A DNA stretch of 64,000 nucleotides, taken from positions 62,001-126,000 of the forward strand of contig JAEZOB010000055.1 in NCBI GenBank assembly GCA_023414355.1. The letters run 5' to 3'. Of this stretch, positions 53,239 through 62,782 are shown piece after piece. Source of the stretch: Bacillota bacterium. Lineage in GTDB: Bacteria > Bacillota > Clostridia > Lachnospirales > Lachnospiraceae. The notes beneath the pieces were generated by a model, which made no database searches, had not been told where the DNA came from, and was given only the letters and a program-made list of their open reading frames with translations. Position 1 is the stretch's first letter. Each line of letters begins with the position of its first letter. Both the position numbers and the translations under genes were made by a program.

Positions 53239-53883
53239 ATGAAATATAATACCGTGATTTTTGATTTGGACGGAACCCTACTTAATACCTTGGATGATTT
53301 GAGAGACAGCTTAAATGATGTGCTGTCCCGGTATGCTTATGCTCCGAAAAGCCTCGAGGAAGTTAAGCGTTACGTAGGTAACGGTGTCAGAAATCTGGTT
53401 CGTCTTTCTATCCCGGAGGAATGCTCTGAGGAAGAAGTTACTCAGATCATGGAGGAATTTAAAGATAATTATAAGCATAATATGCAAAACAAGACCAGAC
53501 CCTATAACGGTATCATGGAGCTTCTTCTGGATTTATACCGCTATAATTATAAAATAGCCATAGTCTCTAATAAATACGACACTGCAGTCAAGGAATTGTC
53601 CAGAACCTACTTCGGTAATTTGATACCGGTTGCGATCGGTGAGACTGCCGATGTAAAGAGAAAGCCGGCTCCGGACAGTATCTATGAAGCCGTGAAGGAG
53701 CTCGGCTCCGACTTAAGCCGTACCATCCTGGTCGGCGATTCTGAGACAGATGCCAGAACCGCCAAAAATGCCGGTATTCCTTTTATCGGTGTCACCTGGG
53801 GCTTCCGATGTCGAGAAGTTCTCCGTGAAGAAGGAGCCGCTTATCTGATTGATACCCCAAAGGAATTGCTTACCCTTCTGTAA
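53239..53883 (+). CDS. HAD phosphatase, phosphoglycolate-phosphatase-like
   Basis: This 214-aa protein has HAD motif I FDLDGTLLNT, motif II IVSNKYD, motif III Lys in KRKPAPD, and motif IV VGDSETDARTA, plus an alpha-helical C1 cap (about residues 15-85). It fits the Gph/PpaX group. The natural substrate may be phosphoglycolate, pyrophosphate or another small phosphate ester. AGAAAGGAAG precedes the ATG. Confidence 0.9.
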   Translation: MKYNTVIFDLDGTLLNTLDDLRDSLNDVLSRYAYAPKSLEEVKRYVGNGVRNLVRLSIPEECSEEEVTQIMEEFKDNYKHNMQNKTRPYNGIMELLLDLYRYNYKIAIVSNKYDTAVKELSRTYFGNLIPVAIGETADVKRKPAPDSIYEAVKELGSDLSRTILVGDSETDARTAKNAGIPFIGVTWGFRCREVLREEGAAYLIDTPKELLTLL

Positions 53884-53952
53884 GCTTCCTCTATTTCTAT
53901 GATATTCTGCATTCATAAGGCAGGAGGTATTTTCCTACATCCGATGAAGTTT

Positions 53953-54990
53953 CTATAGTACTGCTGATTCCAAAATGGAAAAACTTTTTTCTTCGCAATT
54001 AATCTCTGCCATAGCACCGTAAGGAAGACAGAACTTCGGCTCAGTATGCCCAAAGCTCATATTCACAAGAACCGGAAGTTCTTCCTTACCAAACTCAGCC
54101 AGTACTTTTTTGATTGTCTCGTTATATTCCTCGTAATATGCCTCTTCATAAGGCTTTCCAAAGATAATTCCATTCACCTGATCCAGATAACCGCTCATCC
54201 CATACATTCGAAGTGCAGCCTCTAGATACCATACCGGAGGTTTATCCTCAGAAGTTTCAAAGAAAAGAATTGCCTTTTCAAAGGCTTTCTTCTCAGGAAA
54301 CAGTTCCGTTCCACGCAGCATGTCAAATACTTCAATACACCCGCCGATCAAACGGCCTGTCACACAACCTTTTCCCTGTAGGAGCTCATATTCGGAATTG
54401 GGTAGGTACTTTCGTGCTCTATTCTTATTTTCAATGATCCATGGTAAGTATTCACTGGTCCAATGTTCGGCAGGTTGTACACTTCCTATAGGTTCACTCT
54501 CAAATAAAGTCTTTTTGATAAATTCCACCGTATATGGATCCATGGTAACATTCTCGGCAAAATCCACAAGAAGCGTCGGTCCATAGATACTGGATATACC
54601 GGCCTTATAACACATCAGATGGGTTGTTGTGCTATCGGAGTATCCCATAAATATCTTCGGATTATTCGCAATTACCTCAAAATCGATATAGGGTAGCATA
54701 CGAATACTTTCTATCCCTCCGATACAAGCAATGATACCCTTAATCTCAGGATCTGCAAATGCCTTCATCAAGTCTTCTGCTCTTTTCTCCGGGTGCTCAT
54801 AGATATAAGCTGTGCCTGCCAGCGTATACTCCATTTCGACTACCTCTAATCCGAATACCTGCTCCAGTCTATCCTTACCCTGCTGATAACGCCATAAGAT
54901 CTGTTCGTCCCCTGCTCCGCCCCAGGATAGGCTCACAGTTGCTACCTTATCTCCGGGTTTTAATCTCTGTGGTTTCTGCAAATCCTTCAT
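53953..54990 (-). CDS. S66-family LD-carboxypeptidase (MccF-like)
   Basis: This 345-aa serine peptidase has the nucleophile region KIFMGYSDSTTTHL, a Glu in the middle domain (IGGCIEVFDML) and a His in SFGHTEPKFCLPYG, giving the S66 Ser-Glu-His triad. Members either trim murein tetrapeptides (LdcA) or cleave microcin-C-like peptide adducts (MccF). The GYSDST plus the long insertion (HWTSEYLPWIIENKNRAR) favour the MccF side. It follows two ATP-grasp genes on the same strand, 182 bp downstream. Confidence 0.88.
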   Translation of the reverse strand: MKDLQKPQRLKPGDKVATVSLSWGGAGDEQILWRYQQGKDRLEQVFGLEVVEMEYTLAGTAYIYEHPEKRAEDLMKAFADPEIKGIIACIGGIESIRMLPYIDFEVIANNPKIFMGYSDSTTTHLMCYKAGISSIYGPTLLVDFAENVTMDPYTVEFIKKTLFESEPIGSVQPAEHWTSEYLPWIIENKNRARKYLPNSEYELLQGKGCVTGRLIGGCIEVFDMLRGTELFPEKKAFEKAILFFETSEDKPPVWYLEAALRMYGMSGYLDQVNGIIFGKPYEEAYYEEYNETIKKVLAEFGKEELPVLVNMSFGHTEPKFCLPYGAMAEINCEEKSFSILESAVL

Positions 54991-55172
54991 CCCAATCTCC
55001 CCTTTCCGTATTTAGTCATAAACTATGCCATAAACAGTTGGAAATGTCAATCAAAATCATACGACTGTATGAAATAAACTCTTTATGATTTATGAAAATC
55101 GGTAAGTATTTAAGAAATAATTCAATGAAGAAACAGTCAGTCATAATAAACTTACTTATAATCCCTTGCAGG

Positions 55173-56045
55173 TTATTGAAGCCTGTCACGAATATAGTTA
55201 AGATACCGAAAGACAATGTTTATATCTGAACATTGATACAGCATCCTTGATCCGACCACATCCTCAATCTCATTGAATATCAGTTCACCACTATCCCCAA
55301 GGATGAAATCAATCCCTACCAGTCCAAAGTCAAATTCCTTTATCATCTTACGGATCATGCTTATTTCTTCCTGCGACAGTTCATAAAGGCAGACCTCTCC
55401 TCCCAAAGAAAAATTGGATTTGAAGCCTTCTCTTGCAGTTCTGAGTACCGCTGCTATGATTTCTGATCCGATGACATAAACTCTTAAGTCCTGATGTCTG
55501 CTTCCGACGAGGGGTTGCTTTACAAAATCTGAGCTGCCAATTCCACTAATAATCTCCTGCTTCCCTTCAGCCGTAAGAATGACCTTCCCATTGTCACCTG
55601 CAAGAAATACCTGACTTCCTCCATGCCCATCTACTGCTTTGATCACACATTTTTTCTTCTCCTCCAGGAGGAGGGGAAGCTGCTCAGACTTATAAAAGCT
55701 GGTATCCACCATCCGGATCCCTGTCTTTGCCAGATATTGATAGGTTTTTGCTTTATCATTGCAGATTTCGGCTACCTGGGAGTTATTGAATACCGGTATC
55801 CCCATCGCCTCCAGCTGCCTGCTTAGCAAAGGATAGATTGCTCTACAGATAGCAAAATCGGGCAACCTTACCTCTTCGTCTTTATAATTCAGAAACCATG
55901 TATGATTCTTTATACCGAATTCAAGCTCTTCCACCAAAATAAGCCTGACTTCCACATCAAGCTTTCTTCCTTCTTCAATATAGAACTGAATATATCTTTC
56001 ATTATAAACTGCTGCTTCTTTATGATAAATCAGCCAGCCAACCAT
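55173..56045 (-). CDS. RimK-like ATP-grasp ligase, copy 1
   Basis: This 290-aa protein has the ATP-grasp fold: NDKAKTYQYLAKTGIRMVDT, CVIKAVDGHGGSQVFLA (glycine-rich loop), VKQPLVGSRHQDLRVYVIG, ARTAREGFKSNFSLGG-type loop and GIDFILGDSGELIFNEIEDVVG (Mg-binding acid and Asn region altered from the usual E-x-N). Such enzymes join an amine to a carboxylate through an acylphosphate. It is paralogous to the neighbouring gene at 56151. The substrate is unknown. Confidence 0.85.
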   Translation of the reverse strand: MVGWLIYHKEAAVYNERYIQFYIEEGRKLDVEVRLILVEELEFGIKNHTWFLNYKDEEVRLPDFAICRAIYPLLSRQLEAMGIPVFNNSQVAEICNDKAKTYQYLAKTGIRMVDTSFYKSEQLPLLLEEKKKCVIKAVDGHGGSQVFLAGDNGKVILTAEGKQEIISGIGSSDFVKQPLVGSRHQDLRVYVIGSEIIAAVLRTAREGFKSNFSLGGEVCLYELSQEEISMIRKMIKEFDFGLVGIDFILGDSGELIFNEIEDVVGSRMLYQCSDINIVFRYLNYIRDRLQ

Positions 56046-56150
56046 GCTTTCACCGCTCTCTGTCCGTTATTTCACATTAATTTTCTGTAACGAAATCTGT
56101 AGATACCACGTATACTATGCACCTAACGCAATGAAAAGGCTTATAACCTA

Positions 56151-57020
56151 CTAGGTCAATTTATTTACGATGTGAGCAATCATGACTTCAGCCGCATCCA
56201 CACCGGTACAGTCATAGATATTCTTAAAATGAGCATTGGAATTCACTTCACATACGATTGGCTCCTCGTCCTCACCAAAGAGCAGATCTACTCCGGCAAA
56301 ATCCAGTCCGATGGTCTCGCAGCTACGGATTGCCAGTTCGTACTGCCTTTCCGTAGGATCATAAGGTTTCATTTTGCCGCCAATGCTTAAATTAGCGCGG
56401 AAATCTCCTCCCTCGGAATAGCGATACATTCCGGCGATGACTTTTCCACCCACTACCTGAAGCCTGATGTCCCGTCCGAAACTGCTTCCTATATACTCCT
56501 GAAATAGCATCGGCTTGGTACCGATTTTCTTTACCTGGGCTAAAAGCTCCTCTTCCCCCTTGATCAGATAGACCTGCTGGCCAAAGGAACCAAAACACTC
56601 CTTCAACACCATCGGAAATCCCAAGCGATCTGCGATATCCTTCAGAAAGTTATAATTGATATAGCCAATATTATCAAAGGTTTTTGGTGCCAGGATCGTC
56701 CTGGGCATCGGAATTCCTGCTTTACTCAAGGCAAGGTGAGTCAAAGCCTTATCATCACAGATTTCAATTGCCTTGGCCTGATTAAATACTGAATATCCAC
56801 ACTGTTCAAGATAGGACGCAAGCTTCACATCCTTATCCCAGAACAGAATAAAATCTGTTTCATTTGCTTTCTGTACTTCCCCAAGGTCCGCCAGCAATTC
56901 AGCATTCGTCATCAGCTTCATAGGGATTCCCTGTTTTTTCGCAGCCTCTAGAATCCAGGAATGAAGCTCATTGAATTTATTCATATGCAAAAATTCGTTT
57001 ACAACCAGAATACCGTTCAT
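56151..57020 (-). CDS. RimK-like ATP-grasp ligase, copy 2
   Basis: This 289-aa protein has CDDKALTHLALSKAGIPMPRT, MVLKECFGSFGQQVYLI, FQEYIGSSFGRDIRLQVVG, FRANLSIGG and the canonical metal site EPIVCEVNSNAHF. It belongs to the RimK/LysX group of amide or peptide ligases. It lies 25 nt after the Nudix gene and 105 nt before ATP-grasp copy 1, so the three are probably one transcript. Its substrate is unknown. Confidence 0.88.
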   Translation of the reverse strand: MNGILVVNEFLHMNKFNELHSWILEAAKKQGIPMKLMTNAELLADLGEVQKANETDFILFWDKDVKLASYLEQCGYSVFNQAKAIEICDDKALTHLALSKAGIPMPRTILAPKTFDNIGYINYNFLKDIADRLGFPMVLKECFGSFGQQVYLIKGEEELLAQVKKIGTKPMLFQEYIGSSFGRDIRLQVVGGKVIAGMYRYSEGGDFRANLSIGGKMKPYDPTERQYELAIRSCETIGLDFAGVDLLFGEDEEPIVCEVNSNAHFKNIYDCTGVDAAEVMIAHIVNKLT

Positions 57021-57045
57021 GATCCGAAATCCTTTTCTAATTTAC

Positions 57046-57546
57046 TCAGAAGTTCTCTTTCATTGTTACATATTTTCTTAAGGTATCGATATGCATAGGA
57101 TAAAATATCTCCTTTTTGTCCTGAAGAAGCTGTGTAAGTTCCTGTAGAGAAATCCATCGGATATTTTTAGTCTCATTGGTTTCCTGCAATAATTCACCTG
57201 TTGCCTTACATAGGAAGGTCTGAACCATGATTGGATAAGTACCTTGTAAATTCTGGCTGCAGGCAAAGGGCTGATAATGAATGACTTTATAGCCATTGCA
57301 TTCGCTAATTACTGCCCTTTCCTCACCTTCAATGCTTGTCACCGTCAGTCCTGTTTCTTCCCGGATCTCTCTCCTGAGGCAGTCAAAAATATTTTCAAAT
57401 TCCCTGACCTTTCCAGCTGGAATTTCCAATAACCCCATCTCGCTTTTCGCATCTTTCTTCACTCTATCCTGCATCAGGATATAATGTATCCCTTCTGCCG
57501 TCTTTTCAATGATGCCGCCTACTCCGGGTTTCGCAAAAAGCTCCAT
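57046..57546 (-). CDS. Nudix hydrolase
   Basis: This 166-aa protein contains a Nudix box (G-x5-E-x7-REExGL-like: GKVREFENIFDCLRREIREE, then TGL) at about residues 44-66. The surrounding sequence (LLEIPAGKV, VQTFLCKATGE) resembles the ADP-ribose/ADP-sugar pyrophosphatase branch. GGAAGG precedes the ATG. It heads the ATP-grasp group. Confidence 0.9.
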   Translation of the reverse strand: MELFAKPGVGGIIEKTAEGIHYILMQDRVKKDAKSEMGLLEIPAGKVREFENIFDCLRREIREETGLTVTSIEGEERAVISECNGYKVIHYQPFACSQNLQGTYPIMVQTFLCKATGELLQETNETKNIRWISLQELTQLLQDKKEIFYPMHIDTLRKYVTMKENF

Positions 57547-57606
57547 AACACTGTACCTTCCTTTTACTGTAACATCTTTTACTATTCCTCTACTAATGTC
57601 ACATGA

Positions 57607-60246
57607 TTAATACTCATCCAAGTACTGTTCAAACTGCTCTTCGGACATCAGAATCTTTCTGGGCTTCGTCCCTTCCTCAGGACCAACTACCCCTGCCTCT
57701 GCCAACTGATCCATAATTCGCGCAGCACGGTTAAAGCCGATCTTATAGACTCTCTGAAGCATACCGATGGAGGCTTTATCCTTTTCTATAATGAATTTTC
57801 CTGCTTCTGCAAAATACTCATCCCGTTCATCACCACTACCTGCTCCCGCTCCGTCAACCAGCTTCGCATTATTGATTTTATCGTGGATATCATCACTGTA
57901 AACAGCTTCATTATTGTTTTTCTTTAAGAATTCAACTACGGAGCTGACCTCCTTATCAGAGATGAAGGCTCCCTGTATTCTTACTGGCTTCGGATAGCCG
58001 GACGGGAAGAATAGCATATCTCCCTTACCAAGCAGTTTCTCCGCACCACTGCCATCGAGAATCGTTCTTGAATCGATTGCGGAGGATACCGCAAATGCAA
58101 TTCGTGAAGGGATGTTTGCCTTAATCAGACCGGTGATTACATTCACAGAAGGTCTCTGAGTTGCAATAATCAGATGCAGACCGGCTGCTCTTGCCATTTG
58201 AGCCAGACGGCAAATTGCATCCTCTACCTCGCCAGGCGCTACCATCATTAAATCCGCTAACTCATCGATAATGATAATAATCTGTGGCAGCTTCTGAAAG
58301 TTCTCATCGTTTAGATGTGCTACAGTTGCAACCTTTTCATTGTACCCCTTGAGATCCCTGACTCCGGCATCTGCAAACTTCTTATAGCGCTCCGTCATCT
58401 CCATGACTGCCCAGTTGAGTGCTGCGCTGGCCTTCTTCGGATCAGTTACAACCGGGATTAATAGATGAGGAATCCCGTTATACACATTCAGCTCAACAAC
58501 CTTCGGATCCACCATAATCAAACGGACATCCGAGGGCTTTGATTTATACAGAAGACTCATAATTAACGTATTAATACATACGGATTTACCGGAGCCTGTA
58601 GCACCCGCAATTAAAAGGTGCGGCATCTTCCCAATATCAGTGATGATAGCCTGCCCACCGATATCCTTACCGACTGCAAATGCGATATCAGAGGGATGTT
58701 CGGTAAATTCCTTACTCTCAATCATTTCACGAAAGGATACCATGGAGTTTTCCTTATTCGGCACCTCAATTCCTACTGCAGCTTTTCCCGGAATCGGTGC
58801 TTCAATTCTTACATCAGCAGCAGCAAGATTCAGCTTGATATCGTCTGCAAGTGCCGTAATTCTGCTAACCTTTACTCCCTGTTCCGGCTGAAGCTCATAC
58901 CGGGTAACAGCAGGTCCGCAACTGACATTGGTAATCGTAACATGAACTCCGAAGCTTTCCAGCGTACTCTGAAGCTTAATTGCTGTTTCCTTTAGATCGG
59001 CTTGTCCTGGTTTATTGGACTTTCCTTTCGGTGCTGAGAGAAGATTCACCGGTGGGAATATGTATTCTTTCTTTTGAACGGTCTGATTAATTCCCAGGTC
59101 TTCTACTTCTGTAGACGATGACGCGACATCTCGAGCTGTTTTCTCATTCTTAATTTCTTTGTGTTCTACCACTGTATCATGGACGTCTGAAGCCGTCTCT
59201 TCCATATCTTGGACAGCTTCTTGTACTGCTTCCACTTCCTCTGTTCCGAATTTCTTACGTAGCTCTTCTTCGTATAATGATACACCTGCCAGGGATGTAT
59301 TCCCCTTGCTGTCAAAAGAAGTTATATTCTTATCAGAGCTCTCTTTTCCTGCTATTCCTATCTGTTCCGGTTCATCCTCAAACAGATGATGGAAGTTCAG
59401 AAGCGGCAGTTCACCTTCTTCTTTTACTTCTTTCTTTTGCTTTCGGTCTGACAACTCAACAACCGACTTCTTCCCCGAATTCTGTTTAACATCAGACTGT
59501 CCGGGAGCTTTTTCTTCTGGCAATGGTTGTCCACCCAACACATTTTCCTTTTTTAAAAGGAAGGTCTTCGCTGGTCTTCTGTCCGAATCGTTGGCTTTGG
59601 CAACTGCCTCCTGCTCCTGCTGTTGCTCCACGCGCAGCTTCTGATATTCTCTTCTCTCATCCAGAGAATTCTTTCCCTTTTTGGCAAGATAGGTAAATAT
59701 CGCTTTTCCGGTAACGGTAATGATTGCTATCAACATCATTGCGATCAAAATGATATAAGTAGCTACCTTATCAAATAAGCTACAGAAAAGCATAACAAGA
59801 ATTCCGCCAATGATACCGCCACCACTTCTATGATCAGCAGAATTAAGGTAGTATTCGTATATTTTCACGGTAGAATGATAGGAATGCGCAATCAACTCCG
59901 TCAGTCCGGCCAATGCTACAAAGAATACACAAGCCCCCATAATCTTGCGTCCCGCCTTGCGATTTCCCAAATTGGAGATATAGAAGGCCGTCAGGAAGAA
60001 TATGACAAAGGGTAAGATATATGCTTCAATACCTACCATACCGAATACAAAGCTACTCACTGCATTGCCTACCACACCGCAAAGTCTAAAATTACTTAAA
60101 AAGAGTAAAATAGAGACCACCAGTGCTACCACAAGGATAATCTCATCCTGCATAGCTCCGCTCTCTTTCACTCTCTTTTGATTTATATGATTATTTTTTT
60201 TCTTTCGTGTCCCAGTCGCCTTTTTTGTGTTCTGTTTCGGTGCCAT
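57607..60246 (-). CDS. spoIIIE: FtsK/SpoIIIE-family DNA translocase
   Basis: This 879-aa motor has four N-terminal membrane helices (about residues 30-190) and an acidic linker (about 200-410). The ATPase follows with Walker A GATGSGKSV, Walker B IIIIDELADLM and the RAAGLHLIIATQRPSV stretch, and a C-terminal gamma winged-helix domain (RVYKIGFNRAARIMDQLAEAGVVG). It pumps DNA through division or sporulation septa. The placement beside ylzJ and tepA matches spoIIIE in Bacillus; no second ftsK is visible to compare. Confidence 0.95.
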   Translation of the reverse strand: MAPKQNTKKATGTRKKKNNHINQKRVKESGAMQDEIILVVALVVSILLFLSNFRLCGVVGNAVSSFVFGMVGIEAYILPFVIFFLTAFYISNLGNRKAGRKIMGACVFFVALAGLTELIAHSYHSTVKIYEYYLNSADHRSGGGIIGGILVMLFCSLFDKVATYIILIAMMLIAIITVTGKAIFTYLAKKGKNSLDERREYQKLRVEQQQEQEAVAKANDSDRRPAKTFLLKKENVLGGQPLPEEKAPGQSDVKQNSGKKSVVELSDRKQKKEVKEEGELPLLNFHHLFEDEPEQIGIAGKESSDKNITSFDSKGNTSLAGVSLYEEELRKKFGTEEVEAVQEAVQDMEETASDVHDTVVEHKEIKNEKTARDVASSSTEVEDLGINQTVQKKEYIFPPVNLLSAPKGKSNKPGQADLKETAIKLQSTLESFGVHVTITNVSCGPAVTRYELQPEQGVKVSRITALADDIKLNLAAADVRIEAPIPGKAAVGIEVPNKENSMVSFREMIESKEFTEHPSDIAFAVGKDIGGQAIITDIGKMPHLLIAGATGSGKSVCINTLIMSLLYKSKPSDVRLIMVDPKVVELNVYNGIPHLLIPVVTDPKKASAALNWAVMEMTERYKKFADAGVRDLKGYNEKVATVAHLNDENFQKLPQIIIIIDELADLMMVAPGEVEDAICRLAQMARAAGLHLIIATQRPSVNVITGLIKANIPSRIAFAVSSAIDSRTILDGSGAEKLLGKGDMLFFPSGYPKPVRIQGAFISDKEVSSVVEFLKKNNNEAVYSDDIHDKINNAKLVDGAGAGSGDERDEYFAEAGKFIIEKDKASIGMLQRVYKIGFNRAARIMDQLAEAGVVGPEEGTKPRKILMSEEQFEQYLDEY

Positions 60247-60326
60247 GAATCAAATAGTCCCCCTCTGAATTACTAGATTTCACCCAGAATTAATTATAAC
60301 TGTTATAAAAATGTAATGCAACCATT

Positions 60327-60566
60327 TTATCCTTGATATGGCCTTCCCGGAGCATATCCGTCCTTTAAATAATCTCCCATATCAGTGGAGCTGATGCCAG
60401 CAATGACATACCCCTCGCCACTTTTCCGAGTGTATATCCTGCCATTTTTGAGCGGAACCTCACGGTAATCAGACTGCTCCTGATCCTCCGCCCGCTCCTG
60501 CTTGATATCTGTATAGCTGGCGGGTCTGCCATACACCCGTTCCAAAGGTCTGATTGTATAAAGCAT
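60327..60566 (-). CDS. YlzJ-like protein
   Basis: This 79-aa protein starts MLYTIRPLERVYG with the YlzJ-family N-terminus and ends GYAPGRPYQG. The ATG at 60566 has GGAAGGAG 6 nt upstream; an in-frame extension to 60686 overlaps the tepA gene and is rejected. It lies between tepA and spoIIIE as in Bacillus. The role is unknown. Confidence 0.85.
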   Translation of the reverse strand: MLYTIRPLERVYGRPASYTDIKQERAEDQEQSDYREVPLKNGRIYTRKSGEGYVIAGISSTDMGDYLKDGYAPGRPYQG

Positions 60567-60666
60567 ATGTTTCTCCTTCCTTAAATAATTGCAGAAGAAC
60601 AAGGAGTGAGCACCTTTGTGCGAACTTCGCAGTTCTTCCTGTGTGAAGATGCTTTTCTCTTCACAC
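60567..60666. other. Tandem hairpins between tepA and ylzJ
   Basis: GAACT/AGTTC (TCGC loop, about 60622) and GTGTGAAGA/TCTTCACAC (60641-60666, spanning the tepA stop) form adjacent stems without a T run. They may set the stoichiometry of the two genes. Confidence 0.45.
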
Positions 60667-61437
60667 TTCTCCTTTCTCTGCATCAATCATTTCATTTATC
60701 TTCGCAAGTGCTTCCTTAATACCTCCGACACTATCGATGATGCCTTTATTCACCGTCTCCTGGCCTACCAGAATAGAGCCGAGATCCTTTGCCAGCTGAT
60801 TGGTATCAAGCATCAGATTTTTAAAGCTGTTATAGTCAATTTTAGAATGGGATACCACAAAATTAATAATCCTGTCCTGAATTTTCTCAAAATACTCAAA
60901 AGTCTGAGTCACGCCAATGACAGTTCCGTTCATACGGACAGGATGGATAATCATGGTTGCTGTCGGAACAATATAGCTAAAGCTTGCCGAAACCGCCAAG
61001 GGTACACCAATAGAATGAGAGCCGCCAAGCACCAGAGATACCGTAGGCTTACTTAAGGAGGCAATCATCTCTGCTATGGCAAGTCCCGCTTCCACATCTC
61101 CACCCACAGTATTAATCAGAATCAGAAGGCCGTCAATATCCGTGCTGTCTTCAATTGCTGCCAGCTGAGGGAGTACATGTTCATACTTGGTTGTTTTATT
61201 ATGCTGAGGCAGAACCTCATGTCCTTCAATCTCTCCGATGATGGATAAAAGATGTATTTTGTGCTCAGTCTTACCATTTTCCAGGACTGTCTGACCATAT
61301 TCACTGATCTTCTGATCTTTCATATTTTCATTTTCTTTGATGGCCTGTTCCTTTTTCTGCTCCTCCTGCTTTTCATTATCCCGTTTTTCTCTTGCATTCC
61401 TCAAGTTATCCTGTCTCTGATCCGGTCTGTTCTGCAT
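60661..61437 (-). CDS. TepA-like ClpP-fold protease
   Basis: This 258-aa protein has an N-terminal Lys/Glu/Arg-rich charged region (about residues 1-40) and a ClpP-type serine protease fold (about 60-250) with LVLGGSHSIGVPLA (Ser), MIIHPVRMNG (His) and a downstream Asp. TepA was named for enhancing protein translocation; relatives degrade signal peptides or spore proteins. The ATG at 61437 follows an AAGGAA site and is preferred over the TTG at 61482. Confidence 0.88.
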   Translation of the reverse strand: MQNRPDQRQDNLRNAREKRDNEKQEEQKKEQAIKENENMKDQKISEYGQTVLENGKTEHKIHLLSIIGEIEGHEVLPQHNKTTKYEHVLPQLAAIEDSTDIDGLLILINTVGGDVEAGLAIAEMIASLSKPTVSLVLGGSHSIGVPLAVSASFSYIVPTATMIIHPVRMNGTVIGVTQTFEYFEKIQDRIINFVVSHSKIDYNSFKNLMLDTNQLAKDLGSILVGQETVNKGIIDSVGGIKEALAKINEMIDAEKGEV

Positions 61438-61570
61438 CGTTTTCCAGTTCCTTTCCTTCTCTCTTTTTGTGTGGTGCCTCAAGTAATCATAATCTGAAGG
61501 TGCTTTCCTTCACATTAACCTTTAATATTATGTGAAAGGTTAACTATTTTATTCTGCAAAAAGTGAATTT

Positions 61571-61596
61571 AAATATGACGTTGTAATGTCATATTT
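61571..61596. promoter_or_regulatory. 26-bp palindromic operator of the WYL regulator
   Basis: AAATATGAC-N8-GTCATATTT is a perfect palindrome overlapping the -35 (TTGTAA 61581-61586; TACAAT 61604-61609) of the WYL gene. A near-identical site occurs at 62783. Confidence 0.82.
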
Positions 61597-61609
61597 GATC
61601 TGATACAAT
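61581..61609 (+). promoter_or_regulatory. Promoter of the WYL regulator
   Basis: TTGTAA, a 17-bp spacer and TACAAT, with the operator overlapping the -35, an arrangement typical of autorepression. Confidence 0.7.
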
Positions 61610-61649
61610 TGAGTTTGGAACAGAATAGAGGAAAGTAAGGTGAAGAGTT

Positions 61650-62570
61650 ATGCAGATCAGCAGATTATTTGAAATTGTTTATATATTAATGAATAAAAAG
61701 AATACAACAGCCAGAGAGCTCAGTGAACGTTTCGAAATGTCGCAAAGAACCATCTACAGAGATATCGAAACCTTATGTCAGGCGGGTATTCCTATCTACA
61801 CCACCAAGGGAAAGGGTGGAGGCATCTCTCTGATGGAGAATTTTATATTGAATAAATCAGTTCTGTCGGATCAGGAACAGAATGAAATTCTTTCTGCGCT
61901 CAGTCTATTTAAAGTAACGACGAACGAAGATAACGGACAGGTGTTGTCAAAGCTTGGTGCTCTGTTTGGTAATAAGCGTTCTGATTGGATTGAGGTTGAC
62001 TTCTCTAACTGGAACAGCACTGAGGAGGATAAAAATAAGTTTAGTTTACTAAAGGATGCTATTATAAATTATTGTGTGATAACCTTTCACTACTACAATT
62101 CGAACGGTGAAAGATCATTACGCAGTGTGGAACCGTACAAACTGGTTTTCAAAAGCCAGGCCTGGTACTTATTCGGGTATTGCAGAGATCGAAAGGATAC
62201 ACGCTATTTTAAGGTGTCAAGGATACGTGATCTGCAAAAAGAAGAAGAACATTTTCAGATGAGCCAGCGGGCTTATCGCTCCTGTTCTGAGCCGCCAGCT
62301 ACAGTTTCTTATAAAGGGTTGCCGGTACTGCTGCGTATCTCTCCGGAGATGGGCTTCAGGGTATATGATGAATTTCCGCAGGAGGCAATCAAGTTGAATG
62401 AAGATGGCAGCTTCGATATTCGAACTACCCTCGGCGAAGGGAGCTGGCTGATCGGTTACCTGATGTCCTTTGAGGATTACCTTGAGGTTTTGGAGCCTCA
62501 AAAGCTCAGGGATGAACTGATCAGAAAGCATAATAATATACTGAACAGGTATCAGGCTCGAGGATTGTAG
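61650..62570 (+). CDS. YafY/DeoR-type HTH regulator with WYL domain
   Basis: This 306-aa regulator has an N-terminal winged helix (TARELSERFEMSQRTIYRDIETLCQAGIPI) and a WYL domain (VEPYKLVFKSQAWYLFGYCRDRKDTRYFKVSRI) followed by a WCX domain at the C-terminus. WYL domains sense nucleotides or other small ligands, including in DNA-damage and phage-defence regulators. It starts after GAGGAAAG. A palindrome overlaps its promoter and recurs before the next gene. Confidence 0.92.
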   Translation: MQISRLFEIVYILMNKKNTTARELSERFEMSQRTIYRDIETLCQAGIPIYTTKGKGGGISLMENFILNKSVLSDQEQNEILSALSLFKVTTNEDNGQVLSKLGALFGNKRSDWIEVDFSNWNSTEEDKNKFSLLKDAIINYCVITFHYYNSNGERSLRSVEPYKLVFKSQAWYLFGYCRDRKDTRYFKVSRIRDLQKEEEHFQMSQRAYRSCSEPPATVSYKGLPVLLRISPEMGFRVYDEFPQEAIKLNEDGSFDIRTTLGEGSWLIGYLMSFEDYLEVLEPQKLRDELIRKHNNILNRYQARGL

Positions 62571-62600
62571 TGATTATAAATGATACTGTAATGAATGACC

Positions 62601-62715
62601 AAAGTGTCAAAAGATGCTGCTCACCTTTTTCCGGATACAATAGATTACTAATGCAAGCGAGCTTGCCTAGCAATCTATTGTATCCGGAAAGCACCTGCGG
62701 TGCTTTTGACACTTT
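62601..62715. repeat. Dispersed palindromic element, copy A (115 bp)
   Basis: AAAGTGTCAAAAG (62601-62613) and its exact complement (62703-62715) are the ends. TTTCCGGATACAATAGATT repeats inverted with no mismatch, and GCAAGC-GA-GCTTGC is the apex. GCACC/GGTGC adds a small side stem. It lies between the WYL gene and the GyrI-like gene. Confidence 0.88.
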
Positions 62716-62782
62716 AATCTGTGAAATGAAATAAATTACTTTATATCATTTCCTTGAACAATTTTTTTATATAAGAATCTCA

